NCBI RefSeq assembly: GCF_013340935.1
Contig: NZ_WHOS01000012.1
Location: forward strand, 62,001-126,000
From: Azospirillum melinis
GTDB taxonomy: Bacteria > Pseudomonadota > Alphaproteobacteria > Azospirillales > Azospirillaceae
DNA length: 64,000 nt
Direction: 5' to 3'
Part shown: positions 43,175 through 52,618 of the stretch, in pieces
Layout of the letters: each line of letters opens with the position of its first letter
Numbering within the stretch: the first letter of the stretch is position 1
Program-made: the position numbers and the translations under genes
Notes under the pieces: model-generated
Told to the model about the DNA's origin: nothing
Databases searched by the model: none
The model's input: the letters and a program-made list of their open reading frames with translations, nothing else

Positions 43175-44766
43175 TGCCGCACCTCTGCACCCGATCCGGC
43201 TGTAACAGGCGTCTCCGACGCGATGGCATTGGGCGTCTCCGACGCGATGGCGGCGACGATGCGCTCCACGCTGACCTCCCCTCCCCTCAGTTCCGCCACA
43301 TGGCGGCGGTCGCGCAGCACGACGACGCGGCGGCTGTAGGCGACGATCTCCTCCAGCTCCGACGAGACGACCAGCAACGCCATGCCGTCGGCGCACAACC
43401 GCTCGATCAGGCGGATGATCTCGGCATGCGCCCCGACATCGATGCCGCGCGTCGGCTCGTCGAGGATCAGCAGCCGCGGCTCGGTCGCCAGCCAGCGCGC
43501 CAGCAGCGCCTTCTGCTGGTTGCCGCCCGACAGCAGCTGGATCGGCCGCTCGGCGTCCGGCGTGCGGATGTCGAGCAGGCGGATGAAGCGGTCGGCGATC
43601 TCCTCCTGGCGGTGGCGCGGGATCGGCTTCAGCCAGCCCTGCCGCGCCTGGAGCGCCAGGATGATGTTCTCGCGCACCGACAGCTCGCCGACGATGCCCT
43701 CCTTCTTGCGGTCCTCCGGGCAGAAGCCGAAGCCGAGCCGCACGGCGTCGCGCGGCCCCTTCAGACGCACCGCCTGCCCGTCCACCGTCGCCTCGCCCCT
43801 GTCGGCGCGGTCCATGCCGAAGACCAGCCGCACCGTCTCGGTGCGGCCGGAGCCCAGCAGTCCAGCCAGCGCCACCACCTCGCCGGGGCGGATGTCGAGG
43901 TCGAAGGGCTCGACGCTGCGCGACTTGCCGAATCCCTTGAAGCTTGCCAGCGGCGGACGGCTGTCCACCTCCGCCGGGCCGAGGTCGATGCGGTGGGCCG
44001 CCGCTTCCAGTTCCCGCCCCAGCATCATGGCGACGAGGTCGAGGCGCGGCAGGTCCGCCGTGCGCCGCTCGCCGACCAGCCGGCCGTTGCGCAGCACGGT
44101 GATGCTGTCGCAGACCTCATAGACCTGATCGAGGAAATGGGTGACGAACACGATGCCGATCCCGCGCGAGCGCAGGGTGCGCATCACCTTGAACAGCACC
44201 GCCACCTCCTGCGCGTCCAGGCTGGCGGTCGGCTCGTCGAGGATCAGCACCTTGGCCGACATGTCGACCGCGCGGGCGATGGCGACGATCTGCTGGGTGG
44301 CGACCGAGAAGCGGCCGAGCGGGGCCGTCACGTCGATGGACAGGCCGTAGGGCTGCAGCACCGCCCGCGCCCGCCGCCTCATGGCGCCGCGGTCGACCAG
44401 CCCCCAGCGCATCGGCTGGCGCCCCAGGAACAGGTTTTCCGCCACCGACAGGTTCGGCAGCAAATTGACCTCCTGATAGACGGTGCCGATGTGCAGGCGC
44501 TGCGCCTCCTCCACCCCGCGCGGCGCAATTTCCCGCCCCTCCAGCGCCACGGTGCCGCCGTCACGCAGGTAGACGCCGGTCAGGGTCTTGATCAGGGTCG
44601 ATTTTCCGGCGCCGTTCTCGCCCAGCAGGGCATGGATCTCGCCATGGCGCAGGGTGAAATCGACGCCGTCGAGCGCCTGGACGCCCAAAAACGCCTTAGA
44701 CAGCCCGCGGATCGCCAGCAGCGGCCCCGAGGAGGATGCGGAAGGGGGAGCGGTGGATGCCGTCAT
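43171..44766 (-). CDS. ytfR: Sugar ABC transporter ATPase, YtfR type (two ATPase domains)
   Basis: A 531-residue tandem ATPase. Domain 1 has Walker [10 protein letters not shown] and Walker [12 protein letters not shown]. Domain 2 (from about 275) has a degenerate Walker A (GLLGSGRTE), signature [15 protein letters not shown] and Walker [13 protein letters not shown], as in RbsA/MglA proteins. It powers YtfT-YjfF. ATG 44766 starts the conserved protein. Upstream, the repeat element at 44815-44986 separates it from ytfQ. Confidence 0.92.
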   Translation of the reverse strand: MTASTAPPSASSSGPLLAIRGLSKAFLGVQALDGVDFTLRHGEIHALLGENGAGKSTLIKTLTGVYLRDGGTVALEGREIAPRGVEEAQRLHIGTVYQEVNLLPNLSVAENLFLGRQPMRWGLVDRGAMRRRARAVLQPYGLSIDVTAPLGRFSVATQQIVAIARAVDMSAKVLILDEPTASLDAQEVAVLFKVMRTLRSRGIGIVFVTHFLDQVYEVCDSITVLRNGRLVGERRTADLPRLDLVAMMLGRELEAAAHRIDLGPAEVDSRPPLASFKGFGKSRSVEPFDLDIRPGEVVALAGLLGSGRTETVRLVFGMDRADRGEATVDGQAVRLKGPRDAVRLGFGFCPEDRKKEGIVGELSVRENIILALQARQGWLKPIPRHRQEEIADRFIRLLDIRTPDAERPIQLLSGGNQQKALLARWLATEPRLLILDEPTRGIDVGAHAEIIRLIERLCADGMALLVVSSELEEIVAYSRRVVVLRDRRHVAELRGGEVSVERIVAAIASETPNAIASETPVTAGSGAEVRQ

Positions 44767-44814
44767 GGCGGACCTCGCCGGATGCGCAAGAAAAACAAAT
44801 GGGCGGCGGATAGG

Positions 44815-44986
44815 CCCTCTCCCGCCCCGGGAGAGGGAGGGGACCCGCGCCGTCAGGCGTGGGGAGGGTGAGGGGTGATCCAAGGAACCTGAAGCGCATG
44901 GCCCCGAAGCGCATAGCTTCGTGCCCACCCCCTCACCCTTCCCAAGCTTCGCTTGGGCCCCTTCCCTCTCCCGGGACGGGAGAGGG
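44815..44986. repeat. Long inverted repeat element, copy D, inside the ytfQ-ytfR gap
   Basis: CCCTCTCCCG / CGGGAGAGGG ends (the right end has one change). The inner hairpin is CCCAAGC-TTC-GCTTGGG. Part of the copy A/C core (GGTTCCTTGGATC) appears here in inverted orientation. As a folded 3' structure after ytfQ it would favour high binding-protein and lower transporter levels. Confidence 0.82.
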
Positions 44987-45012
44987 AGCCCTCCCGCAAC
45001 CCTCAACCCGGA

Positions 45013-45981
45013 TCAATAAGCGTCCTTGCGGCGCTCATACTCGGCCTTGGCGGTGTCCGGGGTGAACAGCGCCGATTCCGTCTGGATCCACTTCGGCGGG
45101 GCCTTGCCGTCCTTCTTGAAGGCGATCAGCGCGTCATAGGCCGGGCCGGCCATGTTCGGCGTCAGCTCGACCGTGGCGTTCGCCTCGCCTTCCGACATCG
45201 CCTTGAAGATGTCCGGCACGCCGTCGATCGAGACGACCAGGATGTCCTTGCCCGGCTTCAGGCCGGCTTCCTTGATCGCCTGGATGGCGCCGACGGCCAT
45301 GTCGTCGTTGTGGGCGTAGACGGCGCAGATGCCCTTGCCGCCATTCTCGGCCTTGATGAAGCTTTCCATCACCTCCTTGCCCTTGGCACGGGTGAAGTCG
45401 CCGGACTGGGTGCGGACGATCTTCATCCCCGGATTCTTGGCGACGATCTCGTCGAAGCCCTTCTTGCGGTTGATGGCCGGCGACGAGCCGACGGTGCCCT
45501 GCAACTCGACCACCGCGCACTTGCCGCCGGTCTGCTTGGCCAGCCATTCGCCGGCCACCCGGCCCTCATGCACGGTGTCGGAGGTGACGGCGGTCATGTA
45601 GAGGCTCTGGTCCTTGGTCTCGATCTGGCGGTCGAGCAGAACCACCGGGATCTTGGCCTCCTTGGCCTCCTTCAGCACCGAATCCCAGCCGGTCGCCACC
45701 ACCGGCGCGATGAAGATCGCGTCGACACCCTGGGCGACGAAGGAGCGCACCGCCTTGATCTGGTTCTCCTGCTTCTGCTGGGCGTCGGAGATCTTCAGGT
45801 CGATGCCGCGCTTGTCGGCCTCGGCCTTGGCGGTCTTGGTCTCGGCCGCGCGCCAGCCCGATTCGGAGCCGATCTGCGAGAAGCCGACCACCAGCTTCTT
45901 GTCGGCGGCCTGGACGGCGCCGAGCCCGATGAACAGGGCCGCGGCGGCGGTGGCGGCGGAGATCACCCATTTCCTGGACAT
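45013..45981 (-). CDS. ytfQ: Periplasmic sugar-binding protein, YtfQ type
   Basis: A 322-residue type-I binding protein. The signal peptide is residues 1-25 (cleavage AQA/AD). KLVVGFSQIGSESGWRAAETKTAK at the mature start and QKQENQIKAVRSFVAQGVDAIFIAPVVATGWD are hallmarks of YtfQ/GafA proteins that bind furanose forms of galactose and arabinose. GGAG lies nine bases before ATG 45981. It opens the ytfQRT-yjfF-galM operon behind a predicted GbpR box. Confidence 0.92.
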   Translation of the reverse strand: MSRKWVISAATAAAALFIGLGAVQAADKKLVVGFSQIGSESGWRAAETKTAKAEADKRGIDLKISDAQQKQENQIKAVRSFVAQGVDAIFIAPVVATGWDSVLKEAKEAKIPVVLLDRQIETKDQSLYMTAVTSDTVHEGRVAGEWLAKQTGGKCAVVELQGTVGSSPAINRKKGFDEIVAKNPGMKIVRTQSGDFTRAKGKEVMESFIKAENGGKGICAVYAHNDDMAVGAIQAIKEAGLKPGKDILVVSIDGVPDIFKAMSEGEANATVELTPNMAGPAYDALIAFKKDGKAPPKWIQTESALFTPDTAKAEYERRKDAY

Positions 45982-46130
45982 CCGAATCACTCCCTGAGTG
46001 TTTATGGCGAGGTTTTTGCGGTGCGCGATGGACGAGGGGCAGGCGATGGGACGGGGCGCTGGAAGATCGTGATCGCGGCCCGGTCCGGAATTGTTCGTCA
46101 TGCCTACTTTAAGTACGCAGAACCATAACT

Positions 46131-46173
46131 GTCCAATACGATTCTTGACCGATGCGATGCTGAAAAGGATATG
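46131..46173 (-). promoter_or_regulatory. Predicted GbpR box and -35 of the ytfQ operon
   Basis: On the minus strand a dyad CATAT-N8-GCATC is followed 15 bases later by CGTATTGGAC and then AGTTATGG. The spacing is identical to the elements before chvE and before the araB operon. The TTGGAC likely serves as the -35 box. Confidence 0.65.
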
Positions 46174-46213
46174 GCCGGCCAAAGTGGCGGCCAAAAACTC
46201 GGCCAAATCCGGT

Positions 46214-46249
46214 CAAAAAAACGGCCGGGCAGCGGAGTGCCGCCCGGCC
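46214..46249 (-). terminator. Rho-independent terminator (minus strand)
   Basis: 8-bp GC stem GGCCGGGC / GCCCGGCC, extended through mismatches, followed on the minus strand by GTTTTTTTG. It stops minus-strand transcription coming from the porin gene before the ytfQ promoter. Confidence 0.85.
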
Positions 46250-46370
46250 GTGAGATGACCCCGTTCCAGCTTGGACCGGGGCCGACGCACCCGAGGGAGA
46301 GCGCGCCGGGACGCAACCACCGCGGCGGGATGGAGAGAAACGCCGCAGCGGCGCGAAGCCGAAGGAGACG

Positions 46371-46398
46371 AAAAGGCCAGGACGTCGGTCGGCCTTTC
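46371..46398 (-). terminator. Hairpin just after the porin gene
   Basis: Stem AAAGGCC / GGCCTTT with a 12-base loop, ending in TTTT on the minus strand, 16 bases past the porin stop. Confidence 0.6.
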
Positions 46399-46413
46399 CA
46401 GAACGAACGGTTC

Positions 46414-47568
46414 TTAGAAGGCCAGATCGGTCCGGATGATGAAGATGTCGCCCTTGTCGCTGTTGGCGGCGACGTCGGAGCTGAGCTTGAAGTGGTTGTA
46501 TTCCGGGGCGAGGCTGAAGCCGGGAGCGACGACGTACTTGGCGCCGACGGTGATCAGCTCGAACTTGCTGCGGCCGCGCACCGTCAGGTCGCCGGCGTCC
46601 TTGGCGTTCAGGTAGCCGACGCCCAGCGTGGTGGCGCCGAAGGTGTACTGCGCGCCGGCGGTCCAGACGTCCTGCTTCTCGCGGCTGACGATGGCAGCGC
46701 TGGATTTGGCATAGCCGCTGTCGCCCGACCAGGCATAGCTGCCGCCGATCTTGAAGCCGGCATAGGCCAGCGTGAGGCCGGCATGGGTGGAGGACAGCTT
46801 GTCGAACTGCTGCGCCGGGGTGGTGGTGGAGTTCTTGGCCTCGCCGCCCAGGTAGAACAGGCTGCCGTTGACCGCCACGCCGCCCAGCGTGTTGGTGTAG
46901 GTGCCGCCGACCTCGTACACGTCGCGATAGGCGCCGGTGCGGTTGGCCGAGGCGAGCGCCAGCTTGGAGCGGTTGACGTCGGTGTTGCTGCTGTCCGACG
47001 CCGGCTGGTAGGAGGCGCCGAGCTTGAAGCCGGCGATCTCCGGCGTCCAGTAGGTGGCGCGGGTGGCGCTGTTGCCGGAGATCAGCGCACGGATGTTGCC
47101 GATGGTGACCGGCGCGTTGGCCGCGCTGTTGCCGAGCCAGGACGGGAAGGAGCCGTCGACGCCGCCGGTGCCCCAGTCGGACGGGGCGATGATGCCGCTG
47201 TCGTCGGACGGACCGTTCTCGACGCCCAGATGCAGAACGCCGAAGCCGCCGTTGACGAAGATGAAGGCGCGGTCGTTGGTGACGGTGCGGGCGTTGTTGG
47301 TGCCGTTCTCCGCCAGCAGGCGGATGCGGGCGCCGTATTCCAGCCCGTTGTCGGCCTTGGCCTTCGGCGTCACCAGCAGGCGCAGGCGGTTGCGGAACTC
47401 GGTGTTGCGCTGGCCGGAGTCGCGGTCCTGGTTGACGTAACCGCCTTCGAAATAGGCGTCGCCGCCCAGCATGATGTCGAACTTCGATTGGGCGGAAGCC
47501 GAACCGGCCGCCGTGACACAGGCGAGCGAAAGGGTGGCTGCGCCAAGCAGCAGAGCTGATCTCACCAT
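46414..47568 (-). CDS. Outer-membrane porin
   Basis: A 384-residue beta-barrel porin. The signal peptide is about residues 1-26 (ASA/QS). Repeated amphipathic strands (GLEYGARIRLLAEN, GFKLGASYQP, AGFKIGGSYAWSGDSG, TTLGVGYLNAKDAG) follow, and the C-terminus is aromatic (RTDLAF), needed for barrel assembly. GAGGAA lies seven bases before ATG 47568. Its place between the importer and the catabolic operon suggests it lets the sugar through the outer membrane. Confidence 0.85.
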   Translation of the reverse strand: MVRSALLLGAATLSLACVTAAGSASAQSKFDIMLGGDAYFEGGYVNQDRDSGQRNTEFRNRLRLLVTPKAKADNGLEYGARIRLLAENGTNNARTVTNDRAFIFVNGGFGVLHLGVENGPSDDSGIIAPSDWGTGGVDGSFPSWLGNSAANAPVTIGNIRALISGNSATRATYWTPEIAGFKLGASYQPASDSSNTDVNRSKLALASANRTGAYRDVYEVGGTYTNTLGGVAVNGSLFYLGGEAKNSTTTPAQQFDKLSSTHAGLTLAYAGFKIGGSYAWSGDSGYAKSSAAIVSREKQDVWTAGAQYTFGATTLGVGYLNAKDAGDLTVRGRSKFELITVGAKYVVAPGFSLAPEYNHFKLSSDVAANSDKGDIFIIRTDLAF

Positions 47569-47780
47569 TTGCGTTTCCTCTAAATGCGGTTTGTTTTTGC
47601 TTCGATGCACTGGGTGGGAGCGATGCTTCGGCGATGCGCTGGACGCACGCCCTGCCCGACCGTCAGGCCCGGCGCAGGGCCGGGTCCGACGGTGTACTCT
47701 GCGTCAGCGCTCCCTCCGACGCAGCCGTTGCGGGTTGCTGGTGCCGGTCGGTCCCGGCCCCGGTCATCTTGGACCGGCGA

Positions 47781-49361
47781 TCACTCCTGTCCCAAAGTCC
47801 CGTCGACCCGGCGCCACAGCCCGAGCGGGTTGCCGTCGCGCAGGGCTTCGGGCAGCAGCTCTGTGGGAATGTCCTGGTAGCAGACCGGGCGCAGGAAACG
47901 GCGGATCGCCAGCGTGCCGACCGAGGTGCTGCGCGGGTCCGAGGTCGCCGGGAACGGGCCGCCATGCACCATCGCGTGGCAGACCTCCACCCCCGTCGGC
48001 CAGCCGTTTGCCAGGATGCGCCCGGCCTTGCGCTCCAGCGTCGGGATCAGCCCGGCCACCGCGGCCTTGTCCGCCCCATCCATCTGCAAGGTTGCCGTCA
48101 GCTGCCCTTCCAGCCTTTCCGCCACCGCCGTCATCGCCGCCACATCGGGGCAGCGGATCAGCAGCGAGGCGGCGCCGAACACCTCCTCCTGCAACTCAGG
48201 ATCGGCCAGGAAGGCGTCCGCCGTCGTGGTGAAGAAGGCCGCCTGCGCCTGGTTCGGCCCGTTGCAGGCCAGACCGCGCGCCAGAGTCTCCACCTCGCCG
48301 CTGCCGGCCAGCTTGGCGACACCGCTGTCGAAGGCGGCATGGATGCCCGGCGTCAGCATGGTCGAGGCGGCGCTGCCGCCGAGGGCCTCCACCGCCGCGG
48401 CGACGAAGCGGTCGAGGTCCGGCCCGTCCACCGCCAGCAGGATGCCGGGGTTGGTGCAGAACTGCCCGGCGCCCATGGTCAGCGACGCCACGAACGCCTT
48501 GCCCAGCGCCTCGGCGCGGGACGCCAGCGCCGCCGGCATCAGGAAGACCGGGTTGATGCTGCTCATCTCGGCATAGACCGGGACCGGTTCCAGCCGTTTG
48601 GCCGCCACCCCCATCAGCGCCAGCCCGCCGCCGCGCGAGCCGGTGAAGCCGACCGCCTTGATGCGTGGATCGGCGACCAGCGCCGTGCCGATCTCGTTGC
48701 CGGTGCCGAACAGCAGGGAGAAGACGCCCTCCGGCAGGCCGCAGGATGCCACCGCCGCCTGGATGGCGCGGCCGACCAGCTCCGAGGTGCCGGGATGGGC
48801 GCCATGGCCCTTGACCACCACCGGGCAGCCGGCGGCGAAGGCGGACGCGGTGTCGCCGCCGGCCACCGAGAAGGCGAGCGGGAAGTTCGACGCGCCGAAC
48901 ACGGCGACCGGCCCCAGCGCGATGTGGCGCTGGCGGATGTCGGCGCGCGGCAGCGGCGTGCGCGCCGGCATGGCCGGGTCGATGCGGGCCTCGACCCAGC
49001 TTCCCTCGCGCACCACCTGGGCGAACAGGCGGAGCTGGCCGACGGTGCGGCCGCGCTCGCCCTCCAGCCGGGCGCGCGGCAGGCCGCTCTCGGCCATGGC
49101 GCGGACGATCAGCTCGTCGCCGATGTCGAGGATGTTCTGGGCGACCGTCTCCAGGAAGGCGGCGCGCTGCTCCAGGCCGGTCTCGCGGAAGGCGTCGAAG
49201 GCGGCCCAGGCCAGCGCGCAGGCGCGCTCCACCTCGGCGGCACCACCGCCGCCGAAGACGGGCTCCAGCGCCTCGCCGGTGGCGGGGTCGAAAGCGCGGA
49301 ATTCGCCCTGGCTGCCGCGGTGGGCCTTGGCGCCGATCAGCATCTCGCCGGTGATGGTCAT
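47781..49361 (-). CDS. 2-Oxoglutarate semialdehyde (2,5-dioxovalerate) dehydrogenase
   Basis: A 526-residue aldehyde dehydrogenase: N159 (ASNFPLAF), E265 (YAEMSSINP) and catalytic C302 ([10 protein letters not shown]). It oxidises 2-oxoglutarate semialdehyde to 2-oxoglutarate, the last step of non-phosphorylative arabinose breakdown. Its length and sequence style fit the longer KGSADH type II/III group rather than the ~480-residue type I (AraE) described for A. brasilense. It is the third gene of the araB-araD-KGSADH run. Confidence 0.85.
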   Translation of the reverse strand: MTITGEMLIGAKAHRGSQGEFRAFDPATGEALEPVFGGGGAAEVERACALAWAAFDAFRETGLEQRAAFLETVAQNILDIGDELIVRAMAESGLPRARLEGERGRTVGQLRLFAQVVREGSWVEARIDPAMPARTPLPRADIRQRHIALGPVAVFGASNFPLAFSVAGGDTASAFAAGCPVVVKGHGAHPGTSELVGRAIQAAVASCGLPEGVFSLLFGTGNEIGTALVADPRIKAVGFTGSRGGGLALMGVAAKRLEPVPVYAEMSSINPVFLMPAALASRAEALGKAFVASLTMGAGQFCTNPGILLAVDGPDLDRFVAAAVEALGGSAASTMLTPGIHAAFDSGVAKLAGSGEVETLARGLACNGPNQAQAAFFTTTADAFLADPELQEEVFGAASLLIRCPDVAAMTAVAERLEGQLTATLQMDGADKAAVAGLIPTLERKAGRILANGWPTGVEVCHAMVHGGPFPATSDPRSTSVGTLAIRRFLRPVCYQDIPTELLPEALRDGNPLGLWRRVDGTLGQE

Positions 49362-49404
49362 CTCGGATCTCTCCTTAACTCGAACGCCGCAACCTGAGTG
49401 CCAC

Positions 49405-50331
49405 TCAGCGCGCCCAGCGCATCACGAGCGGATCGAGACGCTTGGCGGCGTCCAGCAGGCCGTCGCGGCTCATCGGGTGCGGGTTGGCCGTCGGGTGGCG
49501 CATGGCGTCGGACGCGATGATGCCGCCCTCCTTCATCAGGATCTTGGCGGTGGCGATGCCGCACTGGCGGTTCTCGTGGTTGATCAGCGGCAGCCAGCGC
49601 CCATAGGCCGCCACCGCCGCCTCGCGGTCGCCCGCCAGATAGGGATCGACGATCTGGCGGATGCCGTCGGGATAGCCGCCGCCGGTCATCGCCCCCGTCG
49701 CCCCGGCGTCGAGGTCGGCCAGCAGGGTGATCGCCTCCTCGCCGTCCCACGGCCCCTCGATGGCGTCGCCGCCCAGTTCGATCAGGGTGCGCAGCTTGGC
49801 CGCCGCCTGCGGCACCTCGATCTTGAAGTAGGAGACCTGCGCGATCTCCCGCGCCATCCGCGCCAGCAGCGGCGCTGACAGCGGCGTGCCGCTGACGGGG
49901 GCGTCCTGGATCATGATCGGGATGTCGATGGCATCCGACACGCGCTGGAAGAACTCGACAATGCCGGCTTCCGGCACGCGGATGGTGGCGCCGTGGTAGG
50001 GCGGCATCACCATCACCATCGCGGCGCCGAGATCCTGGGCGCGGCGGCTGCGGTCGGCGCAGGCGCGGGTGCTGAAATGGGTGGTGGTGACGATCACCGG
50101 CACCCGACCGGCGACATGGGCGAGAATGGTCTCCATCAGCAGCGTGCGCTCGTCGTCGGTCAGCACGAACTGTTCGGAGAAGTTGGCGAGGATGCACAGG
50201 CCGGTGGAGCCGGCGTCGATCATGAAATCGACGCAGCGCTTCTGGCCGTCGAGGTCCAGTTCTCCCGCTTCGGTGAAGATGGTGGGGACGACGGGGAAGA
50301 CGCCGCGATAGGGGCGGGCGCTGGACGGCAT
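49405..50331 (-). CDS. araD: L-2-keto-3-deoxyarabonate dehydratase (DHDPS/NAL family)
   Basis: A 308-residue TIM-barrel protein of the dihydrodipicolinate synthase family. Schiff-base lysine K170 is in [25 protein letters not shown] and the [15 protein letters not shown] stretch match the KDA dehydratase branch, which converts 2-keto-3-deoxy-L-arabonate to 2-oxoglutarate semialdehyde. ATG 50331 gives the length known for this branch. It lies 36 bp after the lactonase gene. Confidence 0.88.
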   Translation of the reverse strand: MPSSARPYRGVFPVVPTIFTEAGELDLDGQKRCVDFMIDAGSTGLCILANFSEQFVLTDDERTLLMETILAHVAGRVPVIVTTTHFSTRACADRSRRAQDLGAAMVMVMPPYHGATIRVPEAGIVEFFQRVSDAIDIPIMIQDAPVSGTPLSAPLLARMAREIAQVSYFKIEVPQAAAKLRTLIELGGDAIEGPWDGEEAITLLADLDAGATGAMTGGGYPDGIRQIVDPYLAGDREAAVAAYGRWLPLINHENRQCGIATAKILMKEGGIIASDAMRHPTANPHPMSRDGLLDAAKRLDPLVMRWAR

Positions 50332-50366
50332 GGCGGTAAGGTCCTTCCTCGAAATCGAATCGACAG

Positions 50367-51248
50367 TCAGCGCAACGGAGACCCGAACTGTCCGGGCGGC
50401 AGGCCGCGGACGCCAGGGTCGCACTCAAACAGCGACCCGGCCAGCGGCTCGTCCGGCCGGCCGTGCGCCGCGGTGGTGATGAACAGCCGGTCCAGATCCG
50501 GACCGGCGAAGACGCAGGAGGTGACACGCGACACCGGCAGGGCGATGGCGCGGTCCAGCGTGCCGTCGGGGCGGAAGCGGCTGACGCGGCCACCGTCCCA
50601 ATGGCAGACCCACAGCCCGCCCTCGGCGTCGCAGGTCATGCCGTCGGGATAGCCGTCGGCCTCGGTGAAGCGGATGTGGACGCGCTTGCCCGACAGGCTG
50701 CCGTCGGCGCCGATGTCGAAGGCGTAGATCGTCCGCGCCGCGCTGTCGGTGTGGTAGATCGTCCGCCCGTCCGGCGCCAGCGCCGGCCCGTTGGCGACGG
50801 TATAGCCCTCGTCGACCGGCGTGACGGCGCCATCGGTGTCGATGCGGTAGAAGCTGCCGGCCGGCGCCTCCTCCGCATCGTCCATGCTGCCGACCCACAA
50901 CCGGCCGTCGCGGTCGGCCTTGCCGTCGTTCAGGCGGTTGCCCGGCTTGTCCGGCTCGATCCGCGCGATCTCCCCGGCGACGACCGCCCGGCCCGGCTCC
51001 AGCCGCAGCCGGACCACCCGGCGCGAGCGCAAGCCCGCGATGAAGCCGTCGCCGTCGGCGCTCTCCACCAGCCAGCAGGCGGCGTCATCGAGATCCCACC
51101 CGGCCTGCGAGCCATCGGACAGGCCGTGGCGCAGGATGCGGGATCCGCGGATATCGACGAAATAGACGGCATCCTGCCGCGGGGACCAGAGCGGACCTTC
51201 CCCAAGCACAGCCCGGGCCTGCCAGACGCAACGCGCTTCCTGCGCCAT
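50367..51248 (-). CDS. araB: SMP-30-family L-arabinono-1,4-lactonase
   Basis: A 293-residue six-bladed propeller. Family metal and catalytic residues are visible: E17 in AVLGEGPLW, N in GNRLNDGKADRDGRLWVGSM, and D in DGYPDGMTCDAEGGLWVCHW. It opens the lactone made by the sugar dehydrogenase to give the aldonate. ATG 51248 starts the conserved part. It is the first gene of a minus-strand operon diverging from gbpR. Confidence 0.88.
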   Translation of the reverse strand: MAQEARCVWQARAVLGEGPLWSPRQDAVYFVDIRGSRILRHGLSDGSQAGWDLDDAACWLVESADGDGFIAGLRSRRVVRLRLEPGRAVVAGEIARIEPDKPGNRLNDGKADRDGRLWVGSMDDAEEAPAGSFYRIDTDGAVTPVDEGYTVANGPALAPDGRTIYHTDSAARTIYAFDIGADGSLSGKRVHIRFTEADGYPDGMTCDAEGGLWVCHWDGGRVSRFRPDGTLDRAIALPVSRVTSCVFAGPDLDRLFITTAAHGRPDEPLAGSLFECDPGVRGLPPGQFGSPLR

Positions 51249-51369
51249 CCCGCTTAACTCCCCCTCGCTTCGCTCTTCTCGTCCCGGAGTTCGCCCCCGG
51301 CAAATCGCCGCCACCGGTGAATTTTTAAATTTGTTGACGGCGCAAACGATAAGAGGCCTCTTGATAATC

Positions 51370-51412
51370 GTCCAATACGAAGATCGGCGCTTGCGATACC
51401 AAATGTCGTATC
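51370..51412. promoter_or_regulatory. Predicted GbpR box between gbpR and the araB operon
   Basis: On the minus strand a perfect dyad GATAC-GACATTTG-GTATC is followed 15 bases later by TTCGTATTGGAC and GATTAT. It is the most symmetrical of three equal-length elements. It sits 122 bp before araB and 49 bp before gbpR, so it can serve both divergent genes. Confidence 0.7.
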
Positions 51413-51460
51413 CCGACGTCTGCTATCAAGTCGCCGTGCCCCATCGGAGGCCGCACCCCC

Positions 51461-52453
51461 GTGACCCCCCAACGCTTTCCGCCGAACTGGTTCCAGAAGG
51501 CGCGGCTGAAGCTGCGCCATCTCCAGCTGTTCGCGGCACTCGACGAACACCGCAACCTGCACCGCGCCGCCGCCAGCCTGAACATGTCGCAGCCCGCCGC
51601 CTCCAAGCTGCTGGGCGACCTGGAGGAGACGCTGGGCATCGAGCTGTTCGACCGCCATGGCCGCGGGATCGAGCCGAACTGGTACGGCAGCCTCATGATC
51701 CGCCACGCCCGGATGATCCTCAGTGAGTTGCAGGAGACGGGCGAGGAGCTGAACGCCCTGCTCGCCGGCCACAGCGGCCGGGTGTCCATCGGCACCGTCA
51801 TGGCCCCGGCGGTGGAGCTGGTGGTGCCGGTCATCAGCAGCCTGACCCGCGACCATCCCAACCTGAAGGTCGCCGTGGCGGTGGAGACCAGCGACGTGCT
51901 GGCCGACCGGGTCCACCAGGGGGTGATGGATTTCGCCATCGGCCGCCTGCCCGGCCATTACGATCCCACCGCCTTCGAGTATCAGGAGATCAGCAGCGAG
52001 GAGCTGTGCTTCATCTGCCATGACACCAACCCGCTGCTCCGGCTCGGCCGTCCGCTGACCGCGGCGGATCTGTCCGACGCCACCTGGATCCTCCAGCCCG
52101 TCGGCACCCTGCTGCGCGACCGGGTGGAGGCGCTGTTCCGCGCCGAGGGCGCCCGGCTGCCGCACAAGGTGATCGAGAGCGCATCGCCGGTCATTTCCAT
52201 GGCGATGGTGGCGGAAACCGAGTCGATCACCGTCTTCGCCCGCGCGCTGGCCCAGGTGTTCTCGCCCAGCGGCTGCTGCGCGATCATGCCCTTCCACAAG
52301 CGTTTCAGCGTCGAGCCCTACGGCATCTTCTGGCTGAAGGACCGGCCGCTGTCGCCCGGCGCCCGCACCGTGCTGTCGGCCGTCCGCGCGGCGTCTGAAC
52401 TCAAGATGCGCCTCGTCGCCGCCGCCTCCCCCACCACTGCCGCAGCACGGTGA
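51461..52453 (+). CDS. gbpR: LysR-type regulator GbpR (galactose-binding protein regulator)
   Basis: A 330-residue LysR protein. The HTH is at about 19-78 (LRHLQLFAALDEHRNLHRAAASLNMSQPAASKLLGDLEETLGIELFDRHGRGIEP), followed by a periplasmic-binding-like effector domain. The family and place next to chvE/sbpA match GbpR of Agrobacterium and Azospirillum, which activates the sugar-binding protein gene in response to arabinose, galactose or fucose. GTG 51461 is preceded by GGAGG. Confidence 0.9.
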   Translation: MTPQRFPPNWFQKARLKLRHLQLFAALDEHRNLHRAAASLNMSQPAASKLLGDLEETLGIELFDRHGRGIEPNWYGSLMIRHARMILSELQETGEELNALLAGHSGRVSIGTVMAPAVELVVPVISSLTRDHPNLKVAVAVETSDVLADRVHQGVMDFAIGRLPGHYDPTAFEYQEISSEELCFICHDTNPLLRLGRPLTAADLSDATWILQPVGTLLRDRVEALFRAEGARLPHKVIESASPVISMAMVAETESITVFARALAQVFSPSGCCAIMPFHKRFSVEPYGIFWLKDRPLSPGARTVLSAVRAASELKMRLVAAASPTTAAAR

Positions 52454-52458
52454 AGACC

Positions 52459-52502
52459 GATACCGAAATGCATATCGATTTGCCGAATAATCATATTTGA
52501 CA
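52459..52502 (+). promoter_or_regulatory. Predicted GbpR box and -35 of the chvE/sbpA operon
   Basis: The dyad GATAC-CGAAATGC-ATATC starts five bases after the gbpR stop. Fifteen bases on is TCATATTTGAC, continuing AGTTATGG as in the ytfQ promoter. TTGACA at 52497-52502 is a consensus -35. Confidence 0.7.
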
Positions 52503-52618
52503 GTTATGGGAAAAGGGAGGATTGCTAGGGACACCAACCATCGCGTCCCACGCCATCCGCGCCACAGAACGCGGGGGCGGCGTATCGCGTGCCGTAGTAA
52601 CGGGGAGGATTCCGGTCC

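Larger units (their letters stand above)
45982..46413. other. Intergenic region between ytfQ promoter and porin end
   Basis: 432 bp without a gene. It holds the ytfQ promoter with a predicted GbpR box (46131-46173) and two minus-strand hairpin terminators for the porin transcript (46371-46398 and 46214-46249). Nothing else was recognised. Confidence 0.7.
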
